From assembly GCA_963798275.1 (NCBI GenBank), contig CAWCTB010000006.1, forward strand, positions 1-34,652: 34,652 bases of DNA, given 5' to 3'. The DNA is from CAWCTB01 sp963798275 (GTDB lineage: Bacteria; Acidobacteriota; Terriglobia; Terriglobales; Acidobacteriaceae). Shown here in pieces: positions 1 through 9,649 of this stretch. A program made the position numbers and the translations under genes. The stretch's first letter is position 1. Each line of letters starts with the position of its first letter. Under the pieces are notes generated by a model. It was not told the DNA's origin, searched no databases, and saw nothing but the letters and a program-made list of their open reading frames with translations.

Positions 1-1530
1 GACGAGGAGGTCGGATTGGGGGAGAGATTGCGGTCCGGCAAGGAGGCGTCGCGGATTTCTGGGGTTGGGCAACGACGCTTGCGAAGTCTGCGGCGCGGCG
101 CGGGCGATGGCGAGCACGTTGCGGGCGTGCGGGGGCGGCAACTGCCGCGCAACATCAGGTTGCAGGGGCTGGCAGAGGCGAGCTCAGCAGCGCAAGGCTG
201 CCCAGGCGGCGGCGAACAGTGCTTTCCAGGGATAAGCGCGGGGATAGCGCAGGCAGATGCGGCGGGCGCTGAGGCGCACCTCGGCGGCGATCTTGAGCAG
301 CCGCAGTCGGATCGTGTTTACCTGAGCGCGTGCCCATGCCGTGCCCGCCAAGGCCAGCCGCCGCAGAGCGTGGATCAAGACATAGGCCAGCGAGGACAGG
401 TACAGCCGCAACTGGTTGGCGCGCAGGGAGGCGGTGCTCATGCGATCGGCGAACAGACTGAACTGCTCCTTGATGCGGTTTTCCATCTCCCCGCGCGCAC
501 AGTAGAGTCTGTTCATAGAGCGCGCGCGCCTCCCACTCTGTGGGACTAGCGAAGTCACCACGAAGCGCGGGTTGGGGCCTTTGTCGAGATACTCGGCTTT
601 GGCCACTACGCGGCGCGCGCGCGACCAACTGTTGCGCGTCTGATAGGAGAACTCGCCGAAGACGCGGGCCGCTTGCTGCGTCTTCTGGTGTTCGCTCTGG
701 GCCGCGGCCATGAGGGCGGCGATCTCGCGCCTCCAGCCGCGAGTTGCGCGCCAAGCCGAACACGTAGTCGACTTGCTGGACTTCGCACCAGGCCATCAGC
801 TCCTCGCGGCAGAAGCCGGAGTCGGCGCGCAGAATGATCTGCACCTGGGGCCAGCGTTGCCGAATCTGGTCCACGATGCGCTCCACTTCCTCGAGCGCGC
901 CGGCGCTGGCATCCTGATTCGAAGCCCGCTGTCGCGCGCACAGCAGATGCTCGCCGCAGAAGATGTACAGCGGCAGATAGCAGTACTCGCCGTAGTAGCC
1001 GTGGAAGAAGCGCTCTTCCTGCTCGCCATGCAGCGGGGTGTCGGTCACGTCCAGATCGAGCACGATCTGAGGCGGCGCGTTCGCGTGCGATTCCAGAAAG
1101 ATGTCGACCAGCAGCGCGTCCAACTGCTCGGCCGAGTAGGTGATCTTGTGATAGCGATCGGCGGCCGCCGCCGGGACTCCCGCCGGCGTCAGCTCCAGGC
1201 GGTTGAGCGTGCTCTTGCCGGCCAGCGGTTCTTCCAGTTCGCGTTTACCAGCCATCACGGCCAACAGGGGATCGTGACGCAGTTGCTCATGATCGTTGAG
1301 ATCTTCATAGCCGAGCGCCAGCCCGTAGATGCGCTGCCCCAGCATCTCGGCCACTGTGCTCAACGCGCGGATCACGCCCATCGGAAAAGCACTTCCGCCA
1401 CCCGCGATAGCAAGCCGATCTTGCGATCGGTGTCGCGCAACAGCAGGCCGCCCCCGTCGCTGGTCATCCTAGCGCCGTCGAACTGGGCCACCACCTGTCG
1501 CGAAAAATGTGGCGCAAATTCGAAGCTCAT
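1..1530 (-). mobile_element. IS1380-family insertion sequence, partial at window edge
   Basis: The transposase gene fills 184-1530, and the 183 bases beyond its stop carry no other gene and probably belong to the element's 3' end. I could not find a matching pair of terminal inverted repeats: the left end probably lies outside the window, and the right end could be anywhere between about 1531 and 1660. The cargo is transposase only. The neighbouring kinase promoter at 1823-1851 lies outside the element. Confidence 0.7.
184..1530 (-). CDS. IS1380-type DDE transposase (frameshifted)
   Basis: The protein catalyses cut-and-paste transposition of its IS. The N-terminus has the family motif TSDGGGLLLRDTDRKIGLL, then GLALGYEDLNDHEQLRHDP, the first catalytic Asp region VLDLDVTDTPLHG, and the second Asp region ILRADSGFCREEL. 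The C-terminal part continues GEFSYQTRNSWSRARRVVAKAEYL and ENRIKEQFSLFADR, which fits the family. Three frame breaks occur near 1386, 1357 and 735. Removing one base at each restores a single frame of about 447 residues, the usual family length. The start ATG at 1528-1530 gives MSFEFAPHFS, typical of the family N-terminus. Either the copy is inactive or the extra bases are sequence errors; the same error type elsewhere in the window favours errors. Confidence 0.9.
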
Positions 1531-1668
1531 TCTTGGGTACACTCTGTCATGAGAAAAGGCTGCCTTTCTTCGGGCATCGACTTCGTTTCAACACCGCAGT
1601 TATGCCTGAAAAGACGGCCTTTTTCTACTGTGAATTACGCCTCCGTGTTTACTGCTGGTGAGAAATCC

Positions 1669-1722
1669 GGGCTAAAGCCCTTTGTTTACGATGCGCTGAG
1701 CGGCACGGCTGAAGCCGTGCCC
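1669..1722. repeat. two REP-like hairpins with TAAA/TGAA loops
   Basis: GGGC-TAAA-GCCC lies at about 1669-1680 and GCACGGC-TGAA-GCCGTGC at 1703-1720. Both belong to the family of hairpins with variable stems and a fixed purine-rich tetraloop that recurs at 8864, 22097, 22149, 22245, 30737 and 30782. The rest of the stretch 1531-1822 holds no gene that I can support. Confidence 0.7.
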
Positions 1723-1822
1723 CTTCAAACCGCTTAATGAGACTGGTTGTAGTCGCATGTATGGTTCTGGGGAACTTGCCAGTAGGTAGTCTGGCCAACA
1801 ACGTCACTTGGCGATTGTTACG

Positions 1823-1851
1823 TTGACCTGTCAATCGCTGCAGCCTAATAT
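1823..1851 (+). promoter_or_regulatory. sigma-70 promoter of the kinase gene, apparently leaderless
   Basis: TTGACC at 1823-1828 and TAATAT at 1846-1851 are separated by exactly 17 bases, close to the housekeeping consensus. The expected start point (1857-1860) falls at or just before the ATG at 1860. The only Shine-Dalgarno-like bases (GGAG, 1854-1857) lie two bases before the ATG, too near to work, so a leaderless or near-leaderless transcript is inferred. Confidence 0.65.
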
Positions 1852-1859
1852 CCGGAGCA

Positions 1860-4392
1860 ATGTCAGTGCCTCCTCCCAGCGAAGGCCAGCTCTTAGGTCA
1901 CTACCGCCTCATCGAAAAAGTCGGCGGCGGCGGCCAGGGCCATGTGTATCGCGCCTGGGATGAACAGTTGGAGCGGCACGTCGCGCTGAAGATCATCCCC
2001 CCCGAAAGACTGGGGGACGAAACTGCGCGGGAAACCTTCCGCAATACAGCGAAATCTCTTGCCCGGCTGAGCGATCCCCATGTGGCAACGGCCTATGACT
2101 TCGGCCGGCAAGATGACATCGATTACCTGGTCACCGAATATGTCGAAGGAATGGGCCTCGATGAAGTGCTGGCCCGAGGTCCTGTCGCCCAGCCCAAGCT
2201 CCTGGAGTGGGGCATGCAACTGGCGCAAGGGCTCGAAGCGGTCCACAAAGGGCACATTGTTCATCGCGACCTGAAGCCCTCCAACGTACGCCTGACCCCC
2301 AGCGACCAACTGAAGATCATCGATTTCGGCTTGGCGACCCGGGTTGATCCCATTGGCGAGGCGCCCCCGACGGTGACCATCGGAACGCCGGTCATTTTCC
2401 AGGGAACGCTGCCCTACATGGCGCCCGAACAGTTGACTGACGGGTTTGCCGATCCCAGAAGCGACCTATGGGCAGCCGGAACCATTTTGTATGAGATGGC
2501 CACTGGCCAGCGAGCCTTTTCCGGCAACCAGCCGTCCGCCCTGCGCAGTGCGATCCTGAATGAGGATCCGCCCGCCGCCTAGCAGTGTGAATCCCAACGT
2601 CTCGGCTCCCCTGGAAAAAGTCATCACCCGGGCGCTGGTCAAGAATCCCGATAAGCGCTATCAGACTGCCCGCGCGCTGTATCTGGACCTGCAACGAGTG
2701 CGGCATGGCGATGACCCGACGGAAGACTTCGGGCGCACCCGGCAAATTCCCGTCCGCCAGGCTCATCGCGCTTGCGGTACTTATGCTGCTGGTTGTGGTC
2801 GCCGGCTGGTTGATCTATCGAGCGTGGTGGACTCCGCCGCAGAAGAAATTTGTTGCGGTGCTACCCTTCGAAACCGCAGGCGACGATCCTGCCGCAGCCG
2901 CGCTGGGGCGCGGCCTGATGGAAAACGTCTCGAGCCGGCTGGCGCAAGCCAGCGACGAGAAGAAGATCCAGGTCATTTCGCCCCGTGACATTCGCGAGCG
3001 CTCGGTGAAGACGGCGGCCGACGCCCGCCGCGAGTTTGGCGCTGACCTGGCTCTGGAGTGCAGCATGCGTCAGGCCGGGCAGCAGGTGCGCATCAATTGC
3101 GGGCTGGTCAATTGCCGCACACACGCCTCCCAGGCCGCAGTAACCATCACCGGATCGTCCGCGGATGCCTTCGCCCTGGAGGACTCCGCCGTGCAGCAGG
3201 TGATCAACATCCTGCCCGGCGGTGGTACTCCGAACGTGGTCAAAGCCGAAGAAAACTCTTCCGATCAGCCCGCCGCCTATGAGTACTATGTCCGCGGAAG
3301 GGGCTATCTGCAGGAATACCAGAAGCCCGAGAACATCGACAGCGCCATCGCGGAGTTCAAGCGAGCGATTGAGATCAACCCTAAATTCGCCCCCGCTTAT
3401 GCCGGCTTGGGCGAGGCCTATTGGAGCGGTTTCCATCAGTACCATAAAGATAAGGATTGGTTATCGAAGGCCTCCGATAATTGCGAGAAAGCGCTGGCAA
3501 TTGATGCCGACCTAGCTGAAGCCCACAACTGTATGGGGACGCTGTACAACGGGACGGGCGATTACGACAAAGCAATTGAACAATTTCAACGCGCATTCGA
3601 ACTAGACCACGACAGTGATTACGCCCTGAGGCAGCTCGCCGATACCTACGAAAAAGTTGGCAATCTGGCCTCCGCTGAGGCTACTTATAAGCAGGCGATT
3701 GCTCTTCGACCAGACTATTGGGCTGTCTACAACTGGCTCGGGTACATTTTATTACGACCAGGCGAAGTATGCGCAGGCAGCCGACATGTTTAAGAGAGTG
3801 ACCGAGATAGCACCTGACAATTACGCGGATATCTCAACTTGGCAGGCACTTATGCGCTACCAGGGACTCTATAGAGATTCGATCGAAACTTCAACAAGTC
3901 CCTTGCGCTACGGCCAACGGCCGGCGCTTACAGCAATCTCGGCGCTGCCTACTTTTATCCTGGGCGAATACACGACCGCAATTGACGCTTATGAGCAGGC
4001 GCGCCAGCTTGACGATCAAGACTCGCTGAATTGGGGCAATCTGGGCGATGCCTTGTATTGGAGTCCTGCCCGGCGCAAGGAGGCGTGCAGACGGCTTATA
4101 AGAAAGCGATCGAACTGGCGCAGGCACAGCTGACCGTTAATCCCAGAGATCGCTTGCGCCCAGGCGTATATTGGCGAATATAGCGCCATGCTCGATGACA
4201 AGACCTCCGCCTTACGATGCCATGAACAAGGCGCTGGCCCTGGCTCCGGACAATCCTGAAATTTTGTTTCGCAGCGCCCTCGTCTATAACCGTTTCGGCG
4301 ATACATCCAACACGCTGGCGCAGCTCAAGAAGTCAGTCGATGGAGGGTTTTCACGACCCAATATCCGCGATACACCCGACTTCAAAGCTTGA
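1860..4392 (+). CDS. membrane-anchored Ser/Thr protein kinase with TPR region (frameshifted)
   Basis: An N-terminal Hanks-type kinase domain has the glycine loop VGGGGQGHVY, the catalytic lysine in VALKII (K44), HRDLKPSN, the DFG motif in IIDFGLA and the APE motif in YMAPEQL. The domain continues through LEKVITRALVKNPDKRYQTA. A single transmembrane helix follows (LIALAVLMLLVVVAGWLIY, about 2760-2820), then an outer region containing at least five TPR-like units, such as YAGLGEAYWSG, AHNCMGTLYNGTGDYDKAIEQFQRA and AIDAYEQARQLDDQDSLNWGNLGDALYW. Kinase-TM-TPR is a common acidobacterial architecture, with the TPRs probably binding partner proteins. About eight frame breaks occur (for example near 2576, 2750, 3745, 3860, 3960, 4085, 4155 and 4220). 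Most are one extra base; near 3890 and 4085 a missing base fits better. The substrate is unknown. Confidence 0.85.
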
Positions 4393-4905
4393 AGAGCTCC
4401 CCGGCCTTCCGGACCCTGAGTAGGATTGTGAAAAGCCGCTATTTCTGGTGATGTGGATCCCGATGGGCGGTTTCGTGCAATTGTCATAGTTGAACGAGCT
4501 GTAATTGAAGTCAAGAAGCTCCTTATAGATTACGGTTGCAGGAACTTGACTGGTTAGGGAAGACGGCGATGCAAATTCAGTTTGCCAACCGCCCTTGTTG
4601 TCGGGGAACGGGCTGCCGGTGTTGGGGGTGAAGATGCCTTCCGGTGGGAAAGTCACCTTGAACGGCTTACTCGAGTCTTGCAGTATCCAGGTCACGTTGT
4701 CGCCGCTATTTATAGTAATCCTATCTACACTCTTGGTGGTATTGCCTGCAGTATTCTGGTAGCAGGCGCCGCTGCCGTCCTTGCCCACGTAGATGTTCTT
4801 CACGGCTGCGGCATCGAGGGGTCGCACCGGCCCAGGCTTAAAGACAAGGACCGCCAGAATTCCCACCACCGCTGCGGCCCAACTCCGACTCCTACCCCCA
4901 ACCAT
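4351..4905 (-). CDS. secreted protein of unknown function, cupredoxin-like sequence pattern
   Basis: The start at 4905 is chosen because AGGA lies five bases before this ATG. The protein begins with a short basic stretch and a hydrophobic segment (WAAAVVGILAVLVF), a signal peptide or anchor. The body has beta-rich sequence including ITINSGDNVTWILQD and PFKVTFPPEGIF, which resembles the small beta-sandwich cupredoxin pattern, but I cannot see a convincing Cys-His-Met copper site, so the fold is a guess. The last 30 residues are serine-rich low complexity. They overlap the kinase 3' end by 42 bases in the convergent direction, and may be a wrong frame caused by an indel near 4437; the real C-terminus may lie nearby. 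Confidence 0.6.
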   Translation of the reverse strand: MVGGRSRSWAAAVVGILAVLVFKPGPVRPLDAAAVKNIYVGKDGSGACYQNTAGNTTKSVDRITINSGDNVTWILQDSSKPFKVTFPPEGIFTPNTGSPFPDNKGGWQTEFASPSSLTSQVPATVIYKELLDFNYSSFNYDNCTKPPIGIHITRNSGFSQSYSGSGRPGSSSSFEVGCIADIGS

Positions 4906-5112
4906 CCTCTTCCTGTCATCAGAGTTCCCCTTTCCATGGAACTGCGGGTCAGTGGCTACGTACAGTAGCATGACCCACCTGGAAGTCAAGCAAATATCAT
5001 GCCAATGTATCCTCGCCCCTTACCGATCAGGCATTTCGTAGCAAACCCTAGGGTTACGAATCGACGGACGCCTCCTCGACAGCCGGCCCAACTAACACTC
5101 TGCATAGTCCCC

Positions 5113-5130
5113 ACTATCCACTCGGATAGT
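5113..5130 (+). promoter_or_regulatory. inverted repeat ACTATCC-N4-GGATAGT, putative enhancer site
   Basis: Perfect 7-base arms with a four-base spacer lie about 125 bp upstream of the sigma-54-type promoter at 5238-5253. The same CTATCC-N4-GGATAG repeat, with similar flanks (ATAGT-CCC before it), lies upstream of the paralogous gene at 9636. Position and symmetry fit an upstream activating sequence for a sigma-54 enhancer-binding protein; the protein itself is not in the window. Confidence 0.65.
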
Positions 5131-5237
5131 TCGCGATATCTCCAATCGCCCGGTGTCCACCTTGAATCTGGCGCGGTGCACCTTGAAGCTGTTGGAAACA
5201 CTAGCTCAGCATTTCCGTCGCGGATCTGGCACTGGAT

Positions 5238-5253
5238 TGGCCCCCGGCTTGCT
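5238..5253 (+). promoter_or_regulatory. sigma-54-type -24/-12 promoter
   Basis: TGGCCCCCGGCTTGCT has GG and GC exactly ten bases apart, as in the RpoN consensus TGGCAC-N5-TTGC. It precedes the gene at 5348 with a predicted leader of about 84 nt. The paralogue at 9636 has a better match at the equivalent place, which supports function. The -24 box here has CCC where the consensus has CAC. Confidence 0.65.
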
Positions 5254-5314
5254 CTATCAATTCCCGTACGCGACAGCAAACCGCAAGCGGTTGAGCGAGT
5301 CGCAAATTCAGATT

Positions 5315-5341
5315 GGGTTCCGCGAAGGAGCCCCCAAGGAG
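5315..5341 (+). promoter_or_regulatory. conserved leader hairpin next to the Shine-Dalgarno
   Basis: GGGTTCC (5315-5321) can pair with GGAGCCC (5327-5333) around a GCGAA loop, and the true Shine-Dalgarno AAGGAG (5336-5341) follows directly. The paralogue's leader has identical arms with a longer loop. The leaders also share AAATTCAG and TTGGGTTCCGC, so the leader is more conserved than the coding sequence. Confidence 0.55.
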
Positions 5342-5347
5342 AAAGTC

Positions 5348-5765
5348 ATGAAACGCAGCATCGTTGGGGTTCTCGTTGCAGTCGTGGCCATATTGGCCGT
5401 CAACGTCGCGGTGGCCCAGTCGCCGACCAAGGTCAATGTACCATTCAATTTCATCGTAGGGCAGAAGGCGTTTCCCGCCGGCAGCTACGAGCTGGAAAAC
5501 GTCGCCGAGCGCGCAACCTTGATCGCCAGCGCTGACGGCACCGTCGAAACAGATTGTCCTGTCGTTCCACTGCGAGTCGCGCGAGATGCAGAACCCGAAG
5601 CTGGTCTTCGACAAGATTGGTGACCGCTACTTCCTGAGCCAGATCTGGATGACCCAGAGCGAGAGTGGATTGCAGCTCCCCGCGTCCAAGCTCGAGAAAG
5701 AAGTCAGGATGTCAGCCAACGCGGAGCCTGCGGGGGCAGAGACTGTGGTGATTGCGTTGCGGTGA
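5348..5765 (+). CDS. small secreted acidobacterial protein, paralogue 1 (one frameshift)
   Basis: The start follows AAGGAG with good spacing. A signal peptide (basic MKRS, hydrophobic core, cleavage after AVAQ) leads into a mature domain of about 115 residues with NVPFNFIVGQKAFPAGSYEL near the start and KLVFDKIGDRYFLSQIW near the middle, ending VVIALR. The paralogue at 9229-9636 has the matching NVPFDFVAGDQALPAGTY, KLVFHKYGDSYFLYQVW and VVVALR. One extra base near 5552 breaks the frame; without it the protein is 138 residues. The family is known to me only as uncharacterised secreted proteins. Its sigma-54-type promoter and enhancer site suggest tightly controlled, condition-dependent expression. 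Confidence 0.8.
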
Positions 5766-5940
5766 CGCAAACTCAGTTGCAACGGTCGAGGTGAGGCCCG
5801 GAGCCGAATAGGCTTCGGGTTTTACCGTTTTTGCACGTCTTTCTGGCCCGCAGCGCGAGGTTGTGATGGACTTTTCCCGTCCAGCGGACTAGAATGCTGA
5901 GTTCGCTTTTCGTTTGACCTGGGCTTCTGGAGGAAGCTCC

Positions 5941-7120
5941 ATGATCGTCGGGGTTCCCCGTGAGAGCTTTCCCGGGGGAGAGACGCGTCGCACTGGTTCC
6001 CGCAGTCATTCCCAGCCTTACCAAGGCAGGCCTGGAGGTGCTGGTCGAGGCCGACGCCGGCGCACGAGGCCGGTATACCGATGACGAGGACTACGAGAGC
6101 AAGGGCGCCAAGATTGTCGCCAGCCGCGCCGAGGTCTTCGCCTCCGCCGACATCATCGTGCAGGTGCTGTGTTACGGCTCCAATGACCGTACCGGGCGCG
6201 CCGATCTCCCGCTGCTGCGGCGTGGCCAGGTGCTCATCGGATTCCTGCGGCCGATGGGATCGCTGGAAACGGTGCAGGCGATCGCTGCCACCGGCGTGAC
6301 CTCGTTCGCGGTCGAACTCATGCCGCGCACCACCCGCGCGCAGAGCATGGACGCTCTCTCCTCGATGGCGACGGCCTGCGGCTACAAGGCGGTGCTGATC
6401 GCCGCCGACACGCTGCCGCGCATCTTTCCCATGCTCACCACCGCCGCCGGAACCATCACTCCCGCGCGCGTGCTGGTGATCGGCGCCGGCGTTGCCGGAC
6501 TGCAGGCCATCGCGACAGCGCGGCGTCTGGGCGCGGTGGTTTCCGCTTACGATCGTGCGCCCTGCCGTCAAGGAGCAGGTGCAGAGCCTGGGCGGACGTT
6601 TTGTCGAGTTGCCGATCGACGCAAAAGACGCCCAGGACGCCGGCGGCTACGCCAAGGCGCAGGACGAATCGTTCTACCAGCGGCAGCGCGAATTGCTGGG
6701 CAAGGTCGTCGCTGAGAGCGATGTCGTCATCACCACCGCCGTGGTTCCGGGAAAGAAAGCTCCCGATCCTGGTGACGCAGCGAGATGGTCGCGGGCATGG
6801 CGCCGGGCTCGGTAATTGTCGATATCGCGGCGGAGCGCGGCGGCAACTGCGAGCTCACCAAGGCCGAAGAGATGATCGTGGTCAACGGAGTCTCGATCAT
6901 TGGCTGGATCAACCTGGCCAGCACCGTGCCCTACCACGCCAGCCAGATGTACAGCAAAAACCTGACCAACTTCCTGCTGAACATGGTGAAAGACGGCAAG
7001 CTCAAGCTGAACATGGAGGACGAGATTATCAGCAGCACCCTGGTGACGGAGGGCGGCGAGATCGTGAATCCGCGGATTCGCGAATTCTTCTCGCTGCCGG
7101 CGTTGGTTCCGCAGCCCTAA
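5941..7120 (+). CDS. pntAA: NAD(P) transhydrogenase alpha subunit, part 1 (frameshifted)
   Basis: This is the soluble NAD(H)-binding domain I of the proton-translocating transhydrogenase, which exchanges hydride between NADH and NADP+ using the proton gradient. It opens MIVGVPRE and has the AlaDH/PNT pattern: ERRVALVPAVI, the central SMDALSSMATACGYKA, the Rossmann motif VLVIGAGVAGLQAIATARRLGA, the interface sequence IIGWINLASTVPYHASQMYSKN, and a linker tail. Four single extra bases (in GGGGG near 5970, and near 6554, 6769 and 6781) explain every break and give 391 residues, normal for the split-subunit form. TGGAGGAAGC lies before the start. It heads the three-gene pnt operon. Confidence 0.92.
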
Positions 7121-7136
7121 GGAGACAGAGACCAAG

Positions 7137-7435
7137 ATGAAAGCGGATCTGATTACCAGTCTGTATGTCTTCATGCTCGCAGCCTTCATCGGCTTTGAGG
7201 TGATCCGGCGTGTGTCGCCGCTGTTGCACACGCCCCTGATGTCGCTGACCAACGCGCTGGATGCCATCGCGGTGGTTGGCGCCATCATCCTGGCGGGCGA
7301 ACACAAGAGCACCGCTCTCCACCGTGCTGGGCACGATCGCCATCGTGGCCGCCACCAGCAACGTGGTCGGCGGCTTCCTGATCACCGATCGCATGCTCAA
7401 GATGTTCAAGGTCAGCCGGGCGACCCAAGCCATGA
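7137..7435 (+). CDS. pntAB: NAD(P) transhydrogenase alpha subunit, part 2 (membrane, frameshifted)
   Basis: This small membrane subunit forms part of proton-channel domain II. It has three hydrophobic segments: LYVFMLAAFIGFEVIRRV, then AIAVVGAIILAG, then TIAIVAATSNVVGGFLITDRML. As read, it runs in frame into the next subunit with no stop. Removing one base near 7312 and one near 7410 gives an end ...MLKMFKSAGRPKP and a stop that overlaps the next start as ATGA (7432-7435), a normal operon junction, and a 98-residue protein. The alternative is a true PntAB-PntB fusion, which I find less likely. AAGGAG lies before the start (7119-7124). Confidence 0.85.
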
Positions 7436-8827
7436 TCGCCAGCGAACACCTCATTGAAATCACCTACATCATCGCCACTGCGCTCTTTGTTTTCTCGCTG
7501 AAGTGGCTGAGTTCGCCGGCGACGGCGCGGCGCGGGCGTGTGGGCCGGCGAGATCGGCATGGTGCTGGCGGTTGGCGGTACGCTGCTGTACAAGGGCATC
7601 GTCGATTACAAGTGGATCGCCATCGCCCTGGTGCTGGGCGCAGTCATCGGCGTTCCCCTCGGCCGCGTAAAGATGACCGCAGTCCCACAGCGGACTGCGC
7701 TCAGCCACGCCTTCGGTGCGCTCTGCGTAACCCTCGTCGGCACGGCGGAGTTCTACCTGCGCGCACCCGATGTCCCGCCCTTCATGATGGCGGTGCTGTC
7801 GATGGAAGTGATCCTCGGGGCGCTGACCTTCACCGGCAGCTTGATGGCCGCAGGAAAACTGCAGGAGATCCTGCCCCAGCGGCCCATCACTTACAAGGGC
7901 CAGAACTTCGTCAACCTCGGGTTGCTCGGCGTCGCGATCCTGATCGCGGTGATGCTGGTGCTGCATCCCGAGAAGACGCAGTTCTTCCCGGCGATGATCA
8001 TTATCCCCCTGATTTTCGGCGTGATGATGATCGTTCCCATCGGCGGCGCCGACATGCCGACCGTCATCTCGCTGCTGAATTCCTACGCCGGGCTCTCGGC
8101 GGCGGCGATGGGCTTCGTGCTCGACAGCAAGCTGCTGATTGTTGCCGGAGCTCTCGACGGAGCGTCAGGCTTCATCCTCTCGGTGAACATGTCGAAGGCC
8201 ATGAACCGTTCGTTCACCAACGTACTGTTCGGCGCATTCGGCCAGGAGCAGCCCAAGGCGGTGGCTGGACACGAAGTTCGGCCGGTACGCAGCGCCACCC
8301 CGGAGGAAGCCGCGGCGATCCTGTCGGCGGCCAACAAGGTGGTCATCGTTCCGGGCTACGGCATGGCGGTGGCGCAGGCCCAGCACAAGGTGCGTGAACT
8401 CTATGACGCGCTGACCAAGCGCGGCGTGGACGTGAAGTTCGGCATCCATCCCGTGGCCGGGCGCATGCCGGGGCACATGAACGTGCTGCTCGCCGAAGCC
8501 GACATCCCTTACGACAAGCTGCTCGACATGGACGAGATCAATGCCGACCTGCCGCAGACCGATGTGGCTCTGGTGATCGGCGCGAACGACGTGACGAATC
8601 CTGCGGCGCGCAGCGACACCAGCAGCCCGATTTACGGCATGCCAATCCTCGACGTCGACAAGGCCCGAACCGTGATGGTGATCAAACGCAGTATGAGTCC
8701 GGGTTTCGCGGGAATCGATAACCCCCTCTACTATCTCGACAACAACCTGATGCTGTTCGGCGACGCCAAGGCGTTTGTCGGCTCGATTGTGCGCGAGATG
8801 AGCGGCGGCGGGGGAGCACTGCGATGA
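7432..8827 (+). CDS. pntB: NAD(P) transhydrogenase beta subunit (one frameshift)
   Basis: The protein combines membrane domain II with the NADP(H)-binding domain III. It has about eight membrane segments in the first 270 residues, beginning LIEITYIIATALFVFSLKWL with the conserved SSPATARRGVWAGEIGM. Domain III holds VVIVPGYGMAVAQAQHKV, FGIHPVAGRMPGHMNVLLAEA and DVALVIGANDVTNPAA. One extra C near 7536 breaks the frame; corrected length is 464 residues, as usual for PntB. The start ATG at 7432 overlaps the inferred pntAB stop. It is the last gene of the operon, followed by a REP-like hairpin. Confidence 0.95.
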
Positions 8828-8863
8828 CGGAGCAGTTTAGGCCGTGCCGCATAGCCAATTGTA

Positions 8864-8908
8864 GCGGACGTTCAGTCCGCGTGGGATCGCTTTGTTTTCC
8901 GCAGCCTG
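8864..8908. repeat. REP-like hairpin with half of the 22-kb repeat element
   Basis: GCGGAC-GTTCA-GTCCGC (8864-8880) is followed by GTGGGAT and then TTTTCCGCAGCCTG (8895-8908). The same order (hairpin, GTGGGAT, A/T-rich stretch, TTCCGCAGCCTG end) occurs in the element at 22060-22215, so this is a truncated copy. It may also serve as a 3' end for pntB. Confidence 0.65.
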
Positions 8909-8951
8909 CTAGAGATTACGCCGGTCGCTGGACCAAGATTGGGGGAAAAGT

Positions 8952-9153
8952 ATGCTTACCTTCTTGCTGTGGTTTGTTCTTCTGATTTTCTGCTGGCCGC
9001 TGGCTCTCATCGTCCTGATTCTCTATCCGCTTGGTCTGGCTGTTGCTGCTGCCCTTCCGCATCCTGGGCTTTGCCGTGGAAGGCGTTCTGGAATTGCTGA
9101 AAGCAATCATCCTTCTACCCGCGCGGGTGTTACGCGGCCCGCGGCATGCCTAA
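8952..9153 (+). CDS. small membrane protein, 66 residues (one frameshift)
   Basis: GGGGGA precedes the ATG. The N-terminus is one long hydrophobic segment (LTFLLWFVLLIFCWPLALIVLILYPL). One extra base near 9035 must be removed to continue with VWLLLLPFRILGFAVEGVLELLKAI and a basic tail ending RGPRHA. That gives 66 residues with two amphipathic or membrane segments. The function is unknown, and no partner is obvious: pntB ends 124 bases upstream and the downstream gene is convergent. Confidence 0.55.
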
Positions 9154-9185
9154 CGGCTTCGCCTTTTCCCTTCCGCGCAAAACAA

Positions 9186-9207
9186 ACCCGGAGCTGACGC
9201 TCCGGGT
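9186..9207 (-). terminator. rho-independent terminator of the secreted-protein gene at 9229
   Basis: ACCCGGAGC-TGAC-GCTCCGGGT forms a perfect 9-bp stem. Read on the minus strand it is followed by TTTGTTTTG, so it fits the 3' end of the minus-strand gene that stops at 9229. It also lies 32 bases past the end of the plus-strand small membrane protein. Confidence 0.8.
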
Positions 9208-9228
9208 CTGGGGAAGGGCTCGGGGTTG

Positions 9229-9636
9229 CTATCGCAGGGCGACGACAACTTCTTGTGGCGCTGAACCCTGGTTGCTGGCCAAGTTCGCTTCCTTCTCACG
9301 CTTGGACTGGTTGATCTCCAGGCCTTCGCTGGAGCCGGTCCACACTTGATACAGGAAGTAGCTGTCACCGTACTTGTGGAACACCAGCTTCGGGCTTTGA
9401 TCGTTCAGCCGTTCCGCGCTGTGCATCGAGATCATCTTCTCCTGATTGCTCGCCGTGTTGCGAACACCGATGACGTGCGACGCCAGTTCATCAATCGCGT
9501 AGGTTCCTGCCGGCAGTGCCTGATCTCCAGCGACAAAGTCGAACGGCACGTTGGCTTTCTCCTTGGTTTGTGCACTCACGTTCATTACAAAGGCCAGGAC
9601 GGCGATCGTCAGGGCCCCAAACAGTTTGCGATTCAT
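9229..9636 (-). CDS. small secreted acidobacterial protein, paralogue 2
   Basis: The gene encodes an intact 135-residue protein with a strong AGGAGGAG Shine-Dalgarno before the ATG at 9634-9636. A signal peptide (MNRKLFGALTIAVLAFVMNV, cleavage after SAQ) is followed by NVPFDFVAGDQALPAGTY, a middle KLVFHKYGDSYFLYQVW and the end VVVALR. These match paralogue 1 at 5348-5765 across the whole length. No enzyme motif is visible. The family's regular VPF-x-F-x-(V/A)-G and PAGxY motifs suggest a compact beta-rich domain, which is inference. It is monocistronic, with its own terminator and the sigma-54 control region shared with paralogue 1. Confidence 0.88.
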   Translation of the reverse strand: MNRKLFGALTIAVLAFVMNVSAQTKEKANVPFDFVAGDQALPAGTYAIDELASHVIGVRNTASNQEKMISMHSAERLNDQSPKLVFHKYGDSYFLYQVWTGSSEGLEINQSKREKEANLASNQGSAPQEVVVALR

Positions 9637-9649
9637 AACTCCTCCTCGG

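Noticed and set aside
710..1552. Long plus-strand open frame of 280 codons
   Set aside because: It lies antisense to the transposase, whose conserved motifs on the minus strand are clear; high GC makes such antisense open frames common.
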